64,000 nucleotides of DNA, from assembly GCA_022340285.1 (NCBI GenBank), contig JAJDOG010000002.1:20881-84880 (forward strand), in the 5' to 3' direction. The DNA comes from Betaproteobacteria bacterium (GTDB lineage Bacteria > Pseudomonadota > Gammaproteobacteria > Burkholderiales > SG8-39). Both the position numbers and the translations under genes were made by a program. This document shows positions 36,134-43,672 of this stretch, piece after piece (the stretch's first letter is position 1; each line of letters begins with the position of its first letter). The notes beneath the pieces were generated by a model. The model had not been told where the DNA came from, made no database searches, and saw only the letters and a list, made by a program, of their open reading frames with translations.

Positions 36134-36737
36134 CGGTCGCGGCAATCCGCTGAACACCCTATCCCAGCGGCATTAAAGGCAAACGCAAAAGGCCGGAAAG
36201 ATATTCCGCCGCGCGGCGGCGTCTCGCCGCGCTGAGCGTCGGATGTATGACACCTGGGTATCCTGCCCGCCCCGCGCTCGCTGGAGCGCAGCGGGTCGCC
36301 CCGGGGCCACGCAGACGCAGCGTCGGCTCCTGTGCCATGGCTGCAGTGCGGGCATCGATTCGCGCAAGGCCGCAATAAAGCTTGCAATTTCCACGAGCGC
36401 GGGGCGCGCGTCGCCGCCCAGGAGGCCGCGCGCGCGACGCTGCGGAACGCGAATCGCACCAGGCCGCAACGGTCTCGTACAGGCGTGCAGCGTCGACCCA
36501 CTTTACGCGCGGTGTATCACGAGTGATACGCATCGCGTGAACGCGCTCTCAGGCTGTCAAAACTCGCGACATTATGAAACGTTGTGCAGGTAGGAAATAG
36601 GTCCAATTGCGAGTATCCATCGCTTGCGTTTTTTCGTACGTTCGGCGTACGGTCAGTTAGGACGTACTCGTAGCAAGACGCAGAAGCGCCCTCGCACCGG
36701 CGCTTCGAAGACTTACCACAACGATTGAGTAAGGCGG
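36134..36737. other. 604-base intergenic region before the sigma-54 activator gene
   Basis: No convincing gene is present; the open frames here lack family features and a ribosome site. The right half is AT-richer than the surroundings. It holds GTATCAC-GA-GTGATAC (36514-36529) and a CGTACG-N5-CGTACG hairpin (36635-36651), both upstream of the regulator gene at 36738. The left half shows nothing I recognise. Confidence 0.65.
36514..36529. promoter_or_regulatory. Inverted repeat, candidate activator site
   Basis: GTATCAC and GTGATAC are perfect 7-base arms around GA. The position about 210 bases upstream of the sigma-54 activator gene suits an enhancer-type site or a site for another regulator. 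No second copy was spotted in front of the fibre operon. Confidence 0.4.
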
Positions 36738-38108
36738 ATGACTCGGAGGATTCTTGTCCTGCAGGGAGCGGGCTCGAGCATCGATTTGTGCTCGACGCTC
36801 GTCGCAGGTGGCTGGGAGGTCCAGCAAGTCTCGGATATTCGCGCTGCGCTGGTTACCGCAGCGACGAACGAGTGCACGGTGGGCCTCGCAGTCCTCGATC
36901 AACCTGATTCGTTCGAGCAATCCGATCTCGCGCGCCTGGTGAGCGCCACCCGCATCGAGTGGGTGGTGGTCCTCACCAAGGAAGCGTCGCGCAGGCAGGA
37001 CGTCGCGACACTGATCTCGAACGGCTTCCATGATTTCCACACGCTGCCGCTCGACGCCGAGCGACTGCTCGTCGTGCTCGGTCACGCGTCGGGCAAGGCG
37101 GAGCTCAAGCGCAAGCTCACGGCGATGGAGCCGAGCTTCAAAGGCCGCTACGGCATGGTCGGACGCAGTCCAGCGATGCTCGAGCTCTATCGCGCGATCG
37201 ACAAGATCGTGCGAGTCGATGCGCCGGTGCTGATCGCGGGGGAGAGCGGGACCGGCAAGGAGGTTGCGGCGCGCGCGATTCACAATCACTCGGCGCGCCG
37301 GAGCGGGCCGTTCGTGCCCGTCAATTGCGGTGCGTTGCCCACCAACCTGGTGCAATCCGAGCTCTTCGGCCATGAAAAGGGCGCCTTCACCGGCGCGCAC
37401 CAGCGCAAGCAGGGCAGCATCGAGGCCGCGTCCGGAGGCACGGTCTTCCTCGATGAGATCGGCGACCTGCCGCTCGAATCGCAGTCGAGCCTGCTCAGGT
37501 TCCTCCAGGAGAAGACCATCGTGCGCGTCGGCTCGACGCTACCGCAACACATCGATGCACGCGTGATCGCGGCTTCGCACGTCGACCTGGCCGACGCCGT
37601 GCGCCAGGGTCGCTTCCGGGAGGACTTGTACTACCGGCTCAATGTTCTGCACCTCGAGATGCCGCCGCTGCGCGAACGCGCCGGAGACATCGGGCTGCTT
37701 GCCGACGAGGTGTTCGAGAAACACGGCACGATGAAAGCGCCCGACCTGCGCGGGTTCTCCAGCGAAGCGCGCGTCGAGATGGAGCTGCATCCCTGGCCCG
37801 GCAACGTGCGCGAGCTGATCAACAGGGTGCAGAAGGCGATGATCATGTGCGAGGGACGCCTCATCACGCCGTTGGACTTGGGGCTCGCGGAACGCCACGG
37901 AGCGAACTCGGGGGCGGTCTCGCTGCAACATGCAAGGCATTCAACCGAGCGCGATCTGATTCTCGCCGCGCTCGAACGCAACCGGCAGAACGTGGCTGCA
38001 ACGGCGCGCGAGCTCGGCGTCTCGCGCGTCACGCTTTATCGGCTCATCCAGAAGCTCGCGATCGCCCGCTCGAGCGTGATCCGCCCGGACTCGGACTCGG
38101 TCGCCTGA
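36738..38108 (+). CDS. Sigma-54-dependent activator, Fis/VpsR-type
   Basis: A 456-residue enhancer-binding protein. The N-terminal ~125 residues form a receiver-like domain without a clear phospho-acceptor triad, resembling VpsR. The AAA+ domain has Walker A GESGTGKE at 168-175, the sigma-54 loop GAFTGA at 215-220, Walker B GGTVFLDEIGDL and the arginine finger in FREDLYYRL. The C-terminal Fis-type helix-turn-helix reads NVAATARELGVSRVTLYRLI. VpsR-type proteins control biofilm matrix and respond to c-di-GMP. It lies directly upstream of the FapF-like gene and near two sigma-54-type promoters, so it very likely controls this fibre locus. Confidence 0.92.
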   Translation: MTRRILVLQGAGSSIDLCSTLVAGGWEVQQVSDIRAALVTAATNECTVGLAVLDQPDSFEQSDLARLVSATRIEWVVVLTKEASRRQDVATLISNGFHDFHTLPLDAERLLVVLGHASGKAELKRKLTAMEPSFKGRYGMVGRSPAMLELYRAIDKIVRVDAPVLIAGESGTGKEVAARAIHNHSARRSGPFVPVNCGALPTNLVQSELFGHEKGAFTGAHQRKQGSIEAASGGTVFLDEIGDLPLESQSSLLRFLQEKTIVRVGSTLPQHIDARVIAASHVDLADAVRQGRFREDLYYRLNVLHLEMPPLRERAGDIGLLADEVFEKHGTMKAPDLRGFSSEARVEMELHPWPGNVRELINRVQKAMIMCEGRLITPLDLGLAERHGANSGAVSLQHARHSTERDLILAALERNRQNVAATARELGVSRVTLYRLIQKLAIARSSVIRPDSDSVA

Positions 38109-38165
38109 GACGGTCCAACCGGGGTCGCGCCCCTGCCCGGACGGCGCGCAGCGGCGCTGGGGAGC

Positions 38166-38181
38166 CGGCAGTGCATGTGCA
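38166..38181 (+). promoter_or_regulatory. Candidate sigma-54 promoter of the FapF-like gene
   Basis: CGGCAGTGCATGTGCA fits TGGCAC-N5-TTGCA with GG and GC at the exact required spacing and three mismatches elsewhere (positions 1, 6 and 12). The transcript would start near 38192, about 23 bases before the ATG, leaving room for the GGAGGAGG site. A second, poorer GG-N10-GC match overlaps it. Confidence 0.5.
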
Positions 38182-38214
38182 GTCGCGACCTTGGAGGAAT
38201 GGGAGGAGGCGAAC

Positions 38215-39507
38215 ATGCGGAGAATCGAAATCGGCCGCGTCGGCCGTGTCGGCGCGCTCGTCGCATTGATGGCCGTTTCAGCGGGACCGGTCCACGCACA
38301 GGCTCCGCTCGGCGAACCCGTCAACCTAGACAAAATGCAGCGCCAGCTGGAAGCGGAGCGGGAGAAACTCCACGCGCTGGAGCAGGCTCTCGGCGAGCAG
38401 CGACGCCGGCTCGATCAGCAGCTGCGCGAGCTCGATGCGCTCAAGGCGCGCATGTCCGGGCGTGGTGCGGCACCGGGCGGCACCGCGGTGAGCGTGGAAA
38501 CACCGCAGGGTGGAGCGTCGGTGCCGGTCCAGTCGGCACAGGCTGCCAAGCCGGCGAAGCCGGTCGGCGAAGCGCCGCCCGAGCCGGATCGGCCGCCGGA
38601 GGTCGCGCAGATCTTCGCCGAACCCACGGTGCTGACCCCGCCCGGGAAGTTCGTGCTCGAGCCGTCGCTCCAGTACATCCGCGCGAACGACAACCGCGTG
38701 GCACTGGTCGGCTTCACGATCGTGCCCGCGCTCACGATCGGATTGATCGATATCCGAAGCGTGGGGCGTGACACGTACTACGCGGCGCTCACCGGGCGAT
38801 GGGGTGTGGCCAACCGGTTCGAGCTCGAAGCCAAGGTGCCGTACGTGTGGGCGACGAGCAGCACGCTCACGCGTCCGCTTGCAACGCCATCCGTGACCGA
38901 CACGATGTTCGACGCCAGCGGGGCGGGGCTCGGCGACATCGAGTTCGCGGCGCGCTACCAGATCAACCGGGTCCGTGCCGACAATCCGGTCTTCATCGGC
39001 TCACTGCGCTTCAAGACGGCCACCGGCAAGGGGCCGTTCGACGTGGACTACGTGCCGTTGACCGGATTGCAGACCGAGCTTGCCACCGGCACCGGCTTCT
39101 ACGGACTGCAAGCTGGCGTCTCGGTGCTCTTCCCCTCCGACCCCGCGGTGTTCTTCGGCGGCATGAACTATCTGTACAACTTCGGGCGTGACGTGGGGAA
39201 CGGCTTCGGCCACATCGATCCGGGCAACATCTTGGACTTCAACGTCGGCATGGGCCTCGCACTCAACGAGCGCGCGTCGTTCAGCGTCGGCTACCAGCAA
39301 AGCATGGTCAGCAAGTCGAGCCAGAGCGGCGAGGCGAGCGCGGCGAAGCGCCTGGCGCCCGCCTCGTCACTGGTGCTGGGCACGGCGCGCTTCGGCGTGA
39401 GCTACAAGATCAGCGCGAAGACGCTGCTCAACTTCTCGCTGGGGATCGGTGTGACCAGCGACACGCCCGACCTCGAGCTGACGGTGAGAGTGCCGTACAC
39501 CATCTGA
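38215..39507 (+). CDS. FapF-like outer-membrane protein: coiled coil plus beta-barrel
   Basis: A 430-residue protein with a signal peptide (VGALVALMAVSAGPVHA-QA). An N-terminal coiled coil spans ~35-80 (LEAEREKLHALEQALGEQRR), then a Pro/Ala linker. From ~130 there is a C-terminal domain of alternating hydrophobic strands typical of an outer-membrane barrel, ending in the aromatic/hydrophobic pattern VRVPYTI. This order is that of FapF, the pore that exports Fap amyloid subunits in Pseudomonas. ATG 38215 is chosen because GGAGGAGG lies just before it. The function fits the neighbouring C39 protease and fibre-type genes but is inferred. Confidence 0.72.
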   Translation: MRRIEIGRVGRVGALVALMAVSAGPVHAQAPLGEPVNLDKMQRQLEAEREKLHALEQALGEQRRRLDQQLRELDALKARMSGRGAAPGGTAVSVETPQGGASVPVQSAQAAKPAKPVGEAPPEPDRPPEVAQIFAEPTVLTPPGKFVLEPSLQYIRANDNRVALVGFTIVPALTIGLIDIRSVGRDTYYAALTGRWGVANRFELEAKVPYVWATSSTLTRPLATPSVTDTMFDASGAGLGDIEFAARYQINRVRADNPVFIGSLRFKTATGKGPFDVDYVPLTGLQTELATGTGFYGLQAGVSVLFPSDPAVFFGGMNYLYNFGRDVGNGFGHIDPGNILDFNVGMGLALNERASFSVGYQQSMVSKSSQSGEASAAKRLAPASSLVLGTARFGVSYKISAKTLLNFSLGIGVTSDTPDLELTVRVPYTI

Positions 39508-39562
39508 TTCGGGCGAGACGGCGCGTGCTGGCTGGCCCGCGCGCCGTCCGCGAGCCTCGGAT

Positions 39563-40453
39563 TCACGGCCGGATGCCGGCCTGGGTTTGCGCTTGCAGCG
39601 CCGCGGCGAATGCGCCGGAGCGCATCGCGGAGAGTGCGTTGAGTGTCGCGTCGATCTGCGTGCGCGTCTGGAGGAGCTGACCGTCCACGGAATTTTGCAC
39701 GGCGGTGACGATCGCTGCCGCGTTAGGCAGCAGGATGATCTGCCCTGCCACGCTCAATGGCGTGACAGTAACGGGCGCGCCGCCCGAGGCGAGTGCAGCG
39801 GCGGGTGGCAGAGAAGGATTCGGAGGAGGGCTGCTCGCAGTCATCGCCGGCGCGGCCGCAGCGGGTGCGGGGGTCGACGCCGACGGCGTATTTGCCGTGG
39901 CTGGGGCCAGTGACGGGGTGCCCATTTGGGGCGCCGTCGCAGCTGGCGTCGGGGTTTGCGCTCCTTGCGGAGCCGATGGAGCCGATGCGGCCGCCATCGA
40001 TGCTGGCCCCGCATTCGCCACGGATTGCGCCGCCGGCGCCGAGCCGGGCGCAGCGAGGCTCGTTATTGCGGATGTTGCCGGAATCGTGACACCTGGGGCC
40101 ACGTTCCCCGCGCCGCTCTGCACGAGCAGAAGCGCGTTCCCGATCGTCTGGACACTCGGGAGCCCGCCAGCCGCGAGCCGATCCAGGTTGCCGATCACGA
40201 GCTGCGTGGTGGCGATCACCTGGCCGTTCACGAGCACTTCGCGCGTGATGCCGAAGAACATATCCAGTCCGTTCTGTGTGAAGCCTCCGCGCATCGCCGC
40301 GAGCCGCGCGTCTGCAACCGCCGGTAGCGGCTCGAAAGGCCTGACCGCGATGGCGGCCTGAGCAGGGAGCATGAGCGCGAGCGCGGCGCAAATCGCTGTG
40401 CGTCGACGCCTCGGTGCGGAAAGTGCGGGACGCGTCGGTTTGCGCTTGCTCAT
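39563..40453 (-). CDS. Secreted Ala/Pro-rich protein of the Fap-like locus
   Basis: A 296-residue protein with a signal peptide-like N-terminus (ICAALALMLPAQAAIA after a Arg/Lys-rich start). A conserved-looking block (~50-115) contains DARLAAMRGGFTQNGLDMFFG. A low-complexity Ala/Pro/Ser middle (~140-215) and a C-terminal block (TAVQNSVDGQLLQTR) follow; this last block echoes, weakly, the shared C-terminal module of the two fibre-type proteins. It is the last gene of the four-gene operon, 11 bases after the protease gene. It may be an accessory or minor extracellular subunit comparable in position to FapE. Not recognised otherwise. Confidence 0.65.
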   Translation of the reverse strand: MSKRKPTRPALSAPRRRRTAICAALALMLPAQAAIAVRPFEPLPAVADARLAAMRGGFTQNGLDMFFGITREVLVNGQVIATTQLVIGNLDRLAAGGLPSVQTIGNALLLVQSGAGNVAPGVTIPATSAITSLAAPGSAPAAQSVANAGPASMAAASAPSAPQGAQTPTPAATAPQMGTPSLAPATANTPSASTPAPAAAAPAMTASSPPPNPSLPPAAALASGGAPVTVTPLSVAGQIILLPNAAAIVTAVQNSVDGQLLQTRTQIDATLNALSAMRSGAFAAALQAQTQAGIRP

Positions 40454-40464
40454 CGGGGTGCTCC

Positions 40465-41193
40465 TCAGAAGGCGTCAGGGGGTGGAAGCGTCAGCGTCAT
40501 GGCACCGAGGGCGTTGCGGTCGATCGCCTCGCCGAGCGGCGCCGTGAGACGGGCGTTCCAGTCGCCCGGCGTGTTGAACCGCGCGACGTCGAGGTGGTTG
40601 CGGATCACGAACAGGATGCCGCCCTGCCAGACCGATTCGAGATGGTCGCGCGACATGAATCGCGAGCCGACTGACGGGTCGCCCACGACCAGCTTGCCGT
40701 TGGCGAGACCCTTGAGTACGACGAAGTGGTTGTAACCGTTCTCCTGGATGAGAACGATTGCCGGGACGTTCGCCTCGACGAGCTGGTCGAGGCTCGCTTC
40801 GAATCCGTCCGCGTCGTAACCCTGCGACTCTAGGTAGCGTTTCATGTCGAGCAGCGAGAACCCCTCGCGCCGGATCTGCGCCTGGTCGCCATGCTCGAAC
40901 ATGGCCCTGAACACCTCTTCCTCGGAGATCCGCCGGCCGTAGTGGTACGTGAGCAGCGTGGCGACCGCCGCCGAGCCGCAGCTGAAGTCGTATTGCTGGC
41001 GTACGGTCGTGCGAAACGCACGCGCCAGCTTGATGTCCCTGAGCGTACGCAGGGGCATCGAGAAGGTTCCGGAGTACGTGCCGGCGAAGACCGTCCCATC
41101 GTTGGCGTAGGCGCCCGCGCTACCGAGCAGCATGCCGACGCAGGCGCATGCGATGAGGACCGGGTGCATCGCGCGGAACCTAAGATGAAACAC
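40465..41193 (-). CDS. FapD-like C39-family cysteine protease
   Basis: A 242-residue periplasmic C39 peptidase domain with the catalytic triad visible: Cys72 in QQYDFSCGSAAV, His156 in NHFVVLKG and Asp172 in GDPSVG, plus the upstream Gln of the oxyanion hole. A signal peptide or anchor (HPVLIACACVGMLLGSAGAYA) lies at its N-terminus, and it has no ABC-transporter domains. Free-standing secreted C39 proteases of this kind are the hallmark of Fap amyloid operons, where FapD is needed for subunit export. ATG 41193 or the in-frame ATG 41169 could be the start. Confidence 0.85.
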   Translation of the reverse strand: MFHLRFRAMHPVLIACACVGMLLGSAGAYANDGTVFAGTYSGTFSMPLRTLRDIKLARAFRTTVRQQYDFSCGSAAVATLLTYHYGRRISEEEVFRAMFEHGDQAQIRREGFSLLDMKRYLESQGYDADGFEASLDQLVEANVPAIVLIQENGYNHFVVLKGLANGKLVVGDPSVGSRFMSRDHLESVWQGGILFVIRNHLDVARFNTPGDWNARLTAPLGEAIDRNALGAMTLTLPPPDAF

Positions 41194-41231
41194 GGTGCCC
41201 CAGGCGACGGGTTTCCCTGGCTTTGCGGTGC

Positions 41232-41253
41232 ACGAGGGGCTGTGGCCCCTCGT
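41232..41253 (-). promoter_or_regulatory. Perfect 9-bp hairpin between the small secreted gene and the protease gene
   Basis: ACGAGGGGC (41232-41240) pairs with GCCCCTCGT (41245-41253) around a 4-base loop. There is no T-run after it in the transcript direction, so it is more likely an mRNA-stability or processing element than a full terminator. It would separate the abundant secreted subunits from the protease message. Confidence 0.55.
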
Positions 41254-41265
41254 AGCCTGAAAAGC

Positions 41266-41631
41266 TCATTTGACGTTCAGGTTGAGAATCGTCGAGTTCT
41301 GGATCAGAACGTTGTTTCCGGAGTTCTGGACAACGATCGGCAAACCCGAGGCGCCGGCGAATGCCCCGTCCGAGATGGCGTTCGATCCGGTCGTCAGATG
41401 GTGCGCCTCGTTCTCGGCCACCACGCCGCGCTCCACGATCTCGTTGATGTTTACATCGGCGGCTCCGCCACGGCCTTCGGCGAGTTGCGCTTCGGTAACC
41501 GCGTGGTCGAACAAGTGGGTGCGCGCGGCACGTTCCGTCAGTCCCGCCGAGATTGGATCGCCGTACGCCGGCGCGGCGCAAAGGATCGCAGCGATCGCCG
41601 CAGCGCTCCGCACAGTGCTGGTTCTCCGCAT
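41266..41631 (-). CDS. Small secreted protein sharing a C-terminal module with the glycine-rich protein
   Basis: A 121-residue protein with a signal peptide (SAAAIAAILCAAPAYG-DP). The mature part is short. Its last ~40 residues match the end of the glycine-rich protein: QNSGNNVLIQNS at residues 102-113 here against QNSGINALVQQS there, with SN-I--G-F----G also aligned before it. The Q-x-x-G-x-N-x-L-x-Q-x-S pattern resembles amyloid repeat strands of curli and Fap subunits. It could be the nucleator or minor fibre subunit. Second gene of the operon. Confidence 0.7.
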   Translation of the reverse strand: MRRTSTVRSAAAIAAILCAAPAYGDPISAGLTERAARTHLFDHAVTEAQLAEGRGGAADVNINEIVERGVVAENEAHHLTTGSNAISDGAFAGASGLPIVVQNSGNNVLIQNSTILNLNVK

Positions 41632-41688
41632 GGCGCGGTGCCTCCTTCTTGGCCGTTGCCGGCCGGTTTGCGACCTGGGTCGCGAGCA

Positions 41689-41714
41689 GCAGGGGCCGGT
41701 CGCCCGGCCCCTGC
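41689..41714 (-). promoter_or_regulatory. Perfect 11-bp hairpin with GCGA tetraloop after the glycine-rich gene
   Basis: GCAGGGGCCGG (41689-41699) pairs perfectly with CCGGCCCCTGC (41704-41714). In the transcript the loop reads GCGA, a GNRA tetraloop, and no U-run follows. It lies 16 bases after the stop of the glycine-rich gene. Such a stable stem would protect the 3' end of a highly expressed upstream message and set subunit ratios. Confidence 0.65.
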
Positions 41715-41729
41715 GCCTACACGTGTCCG

Positions 41730-43583
41730 CTAGCGAATGGTGAGATTCGCCTGAACGTTCACGCTCTGTTGCACCAGCGCGTTGATGCCGCTGTTTTGGC
41801 TCGCAACGGTGATCCCGGCACTGTTCGAGAACGAACCGGCGATGTCATTCGACATGTCGAACGTTCCCGCAGTGACGGTGTTCGCCCCACCGGCGCCTCC
41901 GACACCACCGTTTCCGGTGCCACCGGTTCCGCCGCTGCCCGTACCGCCCGCACCGCCGGTCGCCCCGACTGCACCGGTTGCGCCGTTTCCGGCGGTCGCG
42001 CTGCCGTTGCTCGCGGACGAGGATGCGCCGCCGTTGGTCGCGCTACCGTTGGTCGCGCTTCCGCCAGCTCCGCCGGCGCCGCCGGCGTTCGTCGCCGTCG
42101 CGCTGCCGCCGGTGCCGCCTGTCGCGCTGCCGCCGGTGCCCGTGCCGCCTGCGCCGCCGGTGCCGCCCACGGCGCCGTTGCCGGTGCCGCCGTTACCGGT
42201 GCCGCCCATGCCGCTCGTGCCGGTCGCGCCCGCACCGCCGGTTGCGCCGGCCGCACCGGTGCTGCTCGCCGTCGCGCCCACTGCGCCGGCTGCACCTGCG
42301 CTCGTGCCTGACGCACCGACTGCGCCCGCACCACCCGCGCCGCTCGTTCCGGTCGCGCCCGCTGCGCCAACCGCGCCGGCCGCACCCGCTGCGCCGGCCG
42401 CGCCGCTTCCGCCGGTTCCACCACCACCGGACGTTGCGCCGCCGGTCGAGCCGCCACCTGTGGCAGCCGCGGTTTGCGTCGCATCACCACTGCGGCGTTG
42501 CGTGCCGATGCTGCTCGTCGAGCCCGCGTCGCCACCCCAGCTGCCCGCTTTCGCGAAGCCGCCGGAGCCCGAGGCGCCGTCGCCGCCGCTTCCGCCGCTG
42601 CCGCCGGAGCCGCCGTCGCCGCCGGAACCGCCTTTGGCCCAGCCGGTGCTGCCGCCGGAGCCGCCGTCACCGCCGCTCGCGCTGCCGCCGGAGCCGCCGT
42701 CACCGCCGGAGCCGCCTTTCGCGAAACCGCCGTCACCGCCGCTTCCGCCGCCGCCGCCGTTGCCGCCGGTCGCGTTGCCGGAGTTGCCGCCCGAGCCGTC
42801 GCCGCCGTAGCCTGCGCCGCCGTCACCCGCGCTGCCGCCGTCGCCACCATACCCCGACGCGCCTTTTGCAAAGCCGCCGTTCGCGCCGTAGGCCTTGGCG
42901 CCGATGGCACTTCCGCCGTCACCGCCGTTGCCAGCAGTCGAGCTGCCGTTGGTCGCGCTGCCGTTCGACGAGTCGCCGGCGCTTGCGCTGCCGTTGGTGG
43001 CGTTGCCGCCTGAGCCGCCGTCACCGCCCGAGCCGCCGTTTCCGCCGTTGCCGCCCGTGCCACCGTTGCCGGTGCCGCCATAGCCCTTGCCGCCCCAGCC
43101 GCCGTTGGCGTTGCCGGAGTTCGAGGCCTGGTTGCCAAGCCCGTACACGGTGTTGCCACTTACCGTGCCCGAAAGCTTCGACAGCGCGACGACCTTCGTG
43201 TTGAGCGAGTTGGACCACAGCTGCGCGGTGCCACCGTGGTTTGCGGCGGCCGCACCCAACGCGGCTTTCGCGTCGCCGTACTTGTTTATGTTTTTCGTCT
43301 TGGTGATGGTCTTCGTTTCGGTTTCGGTCTTGGTGAAGGCCTTGGTTATGGTCTTCGTGCTGTTATCGCTGTTGTTGCTGTTGTCGCTGTTGTTGTCCTG
43401 CGAGGCCGACGAAAACTCGTTGGCCTGCGGGCTACCGTCCCCGCCTTGGGTAGAGGTCGCGGTCGCCGTTTGCGAGACATCGTTCGACTCAGCGTTGTTG
43501 TTGTTGGTGGGGTTGGCCCACACAACGGACGCTGCTGAACCGAAGATCATCGCAATGGCGGCAGCCATCACGTTCCTTTTCAT
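41730..43583 (-). CDS. Large glycine-rich secreted protein, candidate amyloid/fibre subunit
   Basis: A 617-residue protein starting at ATG 43583 after a GGAGAG site, with a signal peptide (AAAIAMIFGSAASVVWA-NP). An Asn/Ser/Asp-rich stretch and a Thr/Lys repeat (TKTETETKTITKTKN) follow. A short ordered-looking block (LWSNSLNTKVVALSKLSGTV) precedes about 400 residues of GGxGG repeats (GGDGGSGG, GGNGG) that shade into G-x-y triplets (GAAGAAGAVGAAGATG). The C-terminal module QNSGINALVQQS is at 596-607. No enzyme domain and no cysteine. The context (FapF-like pore, FapD-like protease, sigma-54 promoter) points to the main extracellular fibre protein. PE_PGRS-like resemblance is compositional only. 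Confidence 0.78.
   Translation of the reverse strand: MKRNVMAAAIAMIFGSAASVVWANPTNNNNAESNDVSQTATATSTQGGDGSPQANEFSSASQDNNSDNSNNSDNSTKTITKAFTKTETETKTITKTKNINKYGDAKAALGAAAANHGGTAQLWSNSLNTKVVALSKLSGTVSGNTVYGLGNQASNSGNANGGWGGKGYGGTGNGGTGGNGGNGGSGGDGGSGGNATNGSASAGDSSNGSATNGSSTAGNGGDGGSAIGAKAYGANGGFAKGASGYGGDGGSAGDGGAGYGGDGSGGNSGNATGGNGGGGGSGGDGGFAKGGSGGDGGSGGSASGGDGGSGGSTGWAKGGSGGDGGSGGSGGSGGDGASGSGGFAKAGSWGGDAGSTSSIGTQRRSGDATQTAAATGGGSTGGATSGGGGTGGSGAAGAAGAAGAVGAAGATGTSGAGGAGAVGASGTSAGAAGAVGATASSTGAAGATGGAGATGTSGMGGTGNGGTGNGAVGGTGGAGGTGTGGSATGGTGGSATATNAGGAGGAGGSATNGSATNGGASSSASNGSATAGNGATGAVGATGGAGGTGSGGTGGTGNGGVGGAGGANTVTAGTFDMSNDIAGSFSNSAGITVASQNSGINALVQQSVNVQANLTIR
41890..43095 (-). repeat. Glycine-rich repeat region inside the fibre gene
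   Basis: About 400 codons of degenerate GGN-GGN-NNN units encode GG(D/S/N/T)GG motifs and then G-x-y triplets. The DNA is correspondingly repetitive and almost free of A/T at third positions. Such tracts are prone to slippage, so length variation between isolates and assembly error are both likely here. Confidence 0.85.
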
Positions 43584-43656
43584 ATGCTGGCTCTCCTTTG
43601 TTGACGAACGAAGGCGAGGCCTGACCCGACGCCATGCCTCCCCACGTGTAGACGTG

Positions 43657-43672
43657 TGCAAGGTCCGTACCG
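43657..43672 (-). promoter_or_regulatory. Candidate sigma-54 promoter of the fibre operon
   Basis: On the minus strand CGGTACGGACCTTGCA fits TGGCAC-N5-TTGCA with only two mismatches (positions 1 and 4). The GG and GC dinucleotides have exactly the required spacing. Transcription would start near 43647 and give a leader of about 64 bases to the ATG at 43583. The sigma-54 activator encoded at 36738 is the natural partner. Confidence 0.62.

Noticed and set aside
36134..36737. Possible small genes between the aldehyde dehydrogenase gene and the activator gene
   Set aside because: The frames are arginine-rich, overlap on both strands, and have no ribosome site or recognisable motif.
41890..43095. 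CRISPR-like or minisatellite array
   Set aside because: The repetition is codon-periodic, degenerate and lies inside one open frame with a signal peptide. There are no constant-length spacers.
41782..43204. Long proline- and arginine-rich open frames on the plus strand opposite the glycine-rich gene
   Set aside because: GGN codons read as NCC/CCN on the other strand, so proline-rich frames arise automatically. They have no ribosome site and no signal peptide.
41730..43583. Mycobacterial PE_PGRS protein
   Set aside because: There is no PE domain; the signal peptide and the neighbouring genes are proteobacterial, and the likeness is in composition only.
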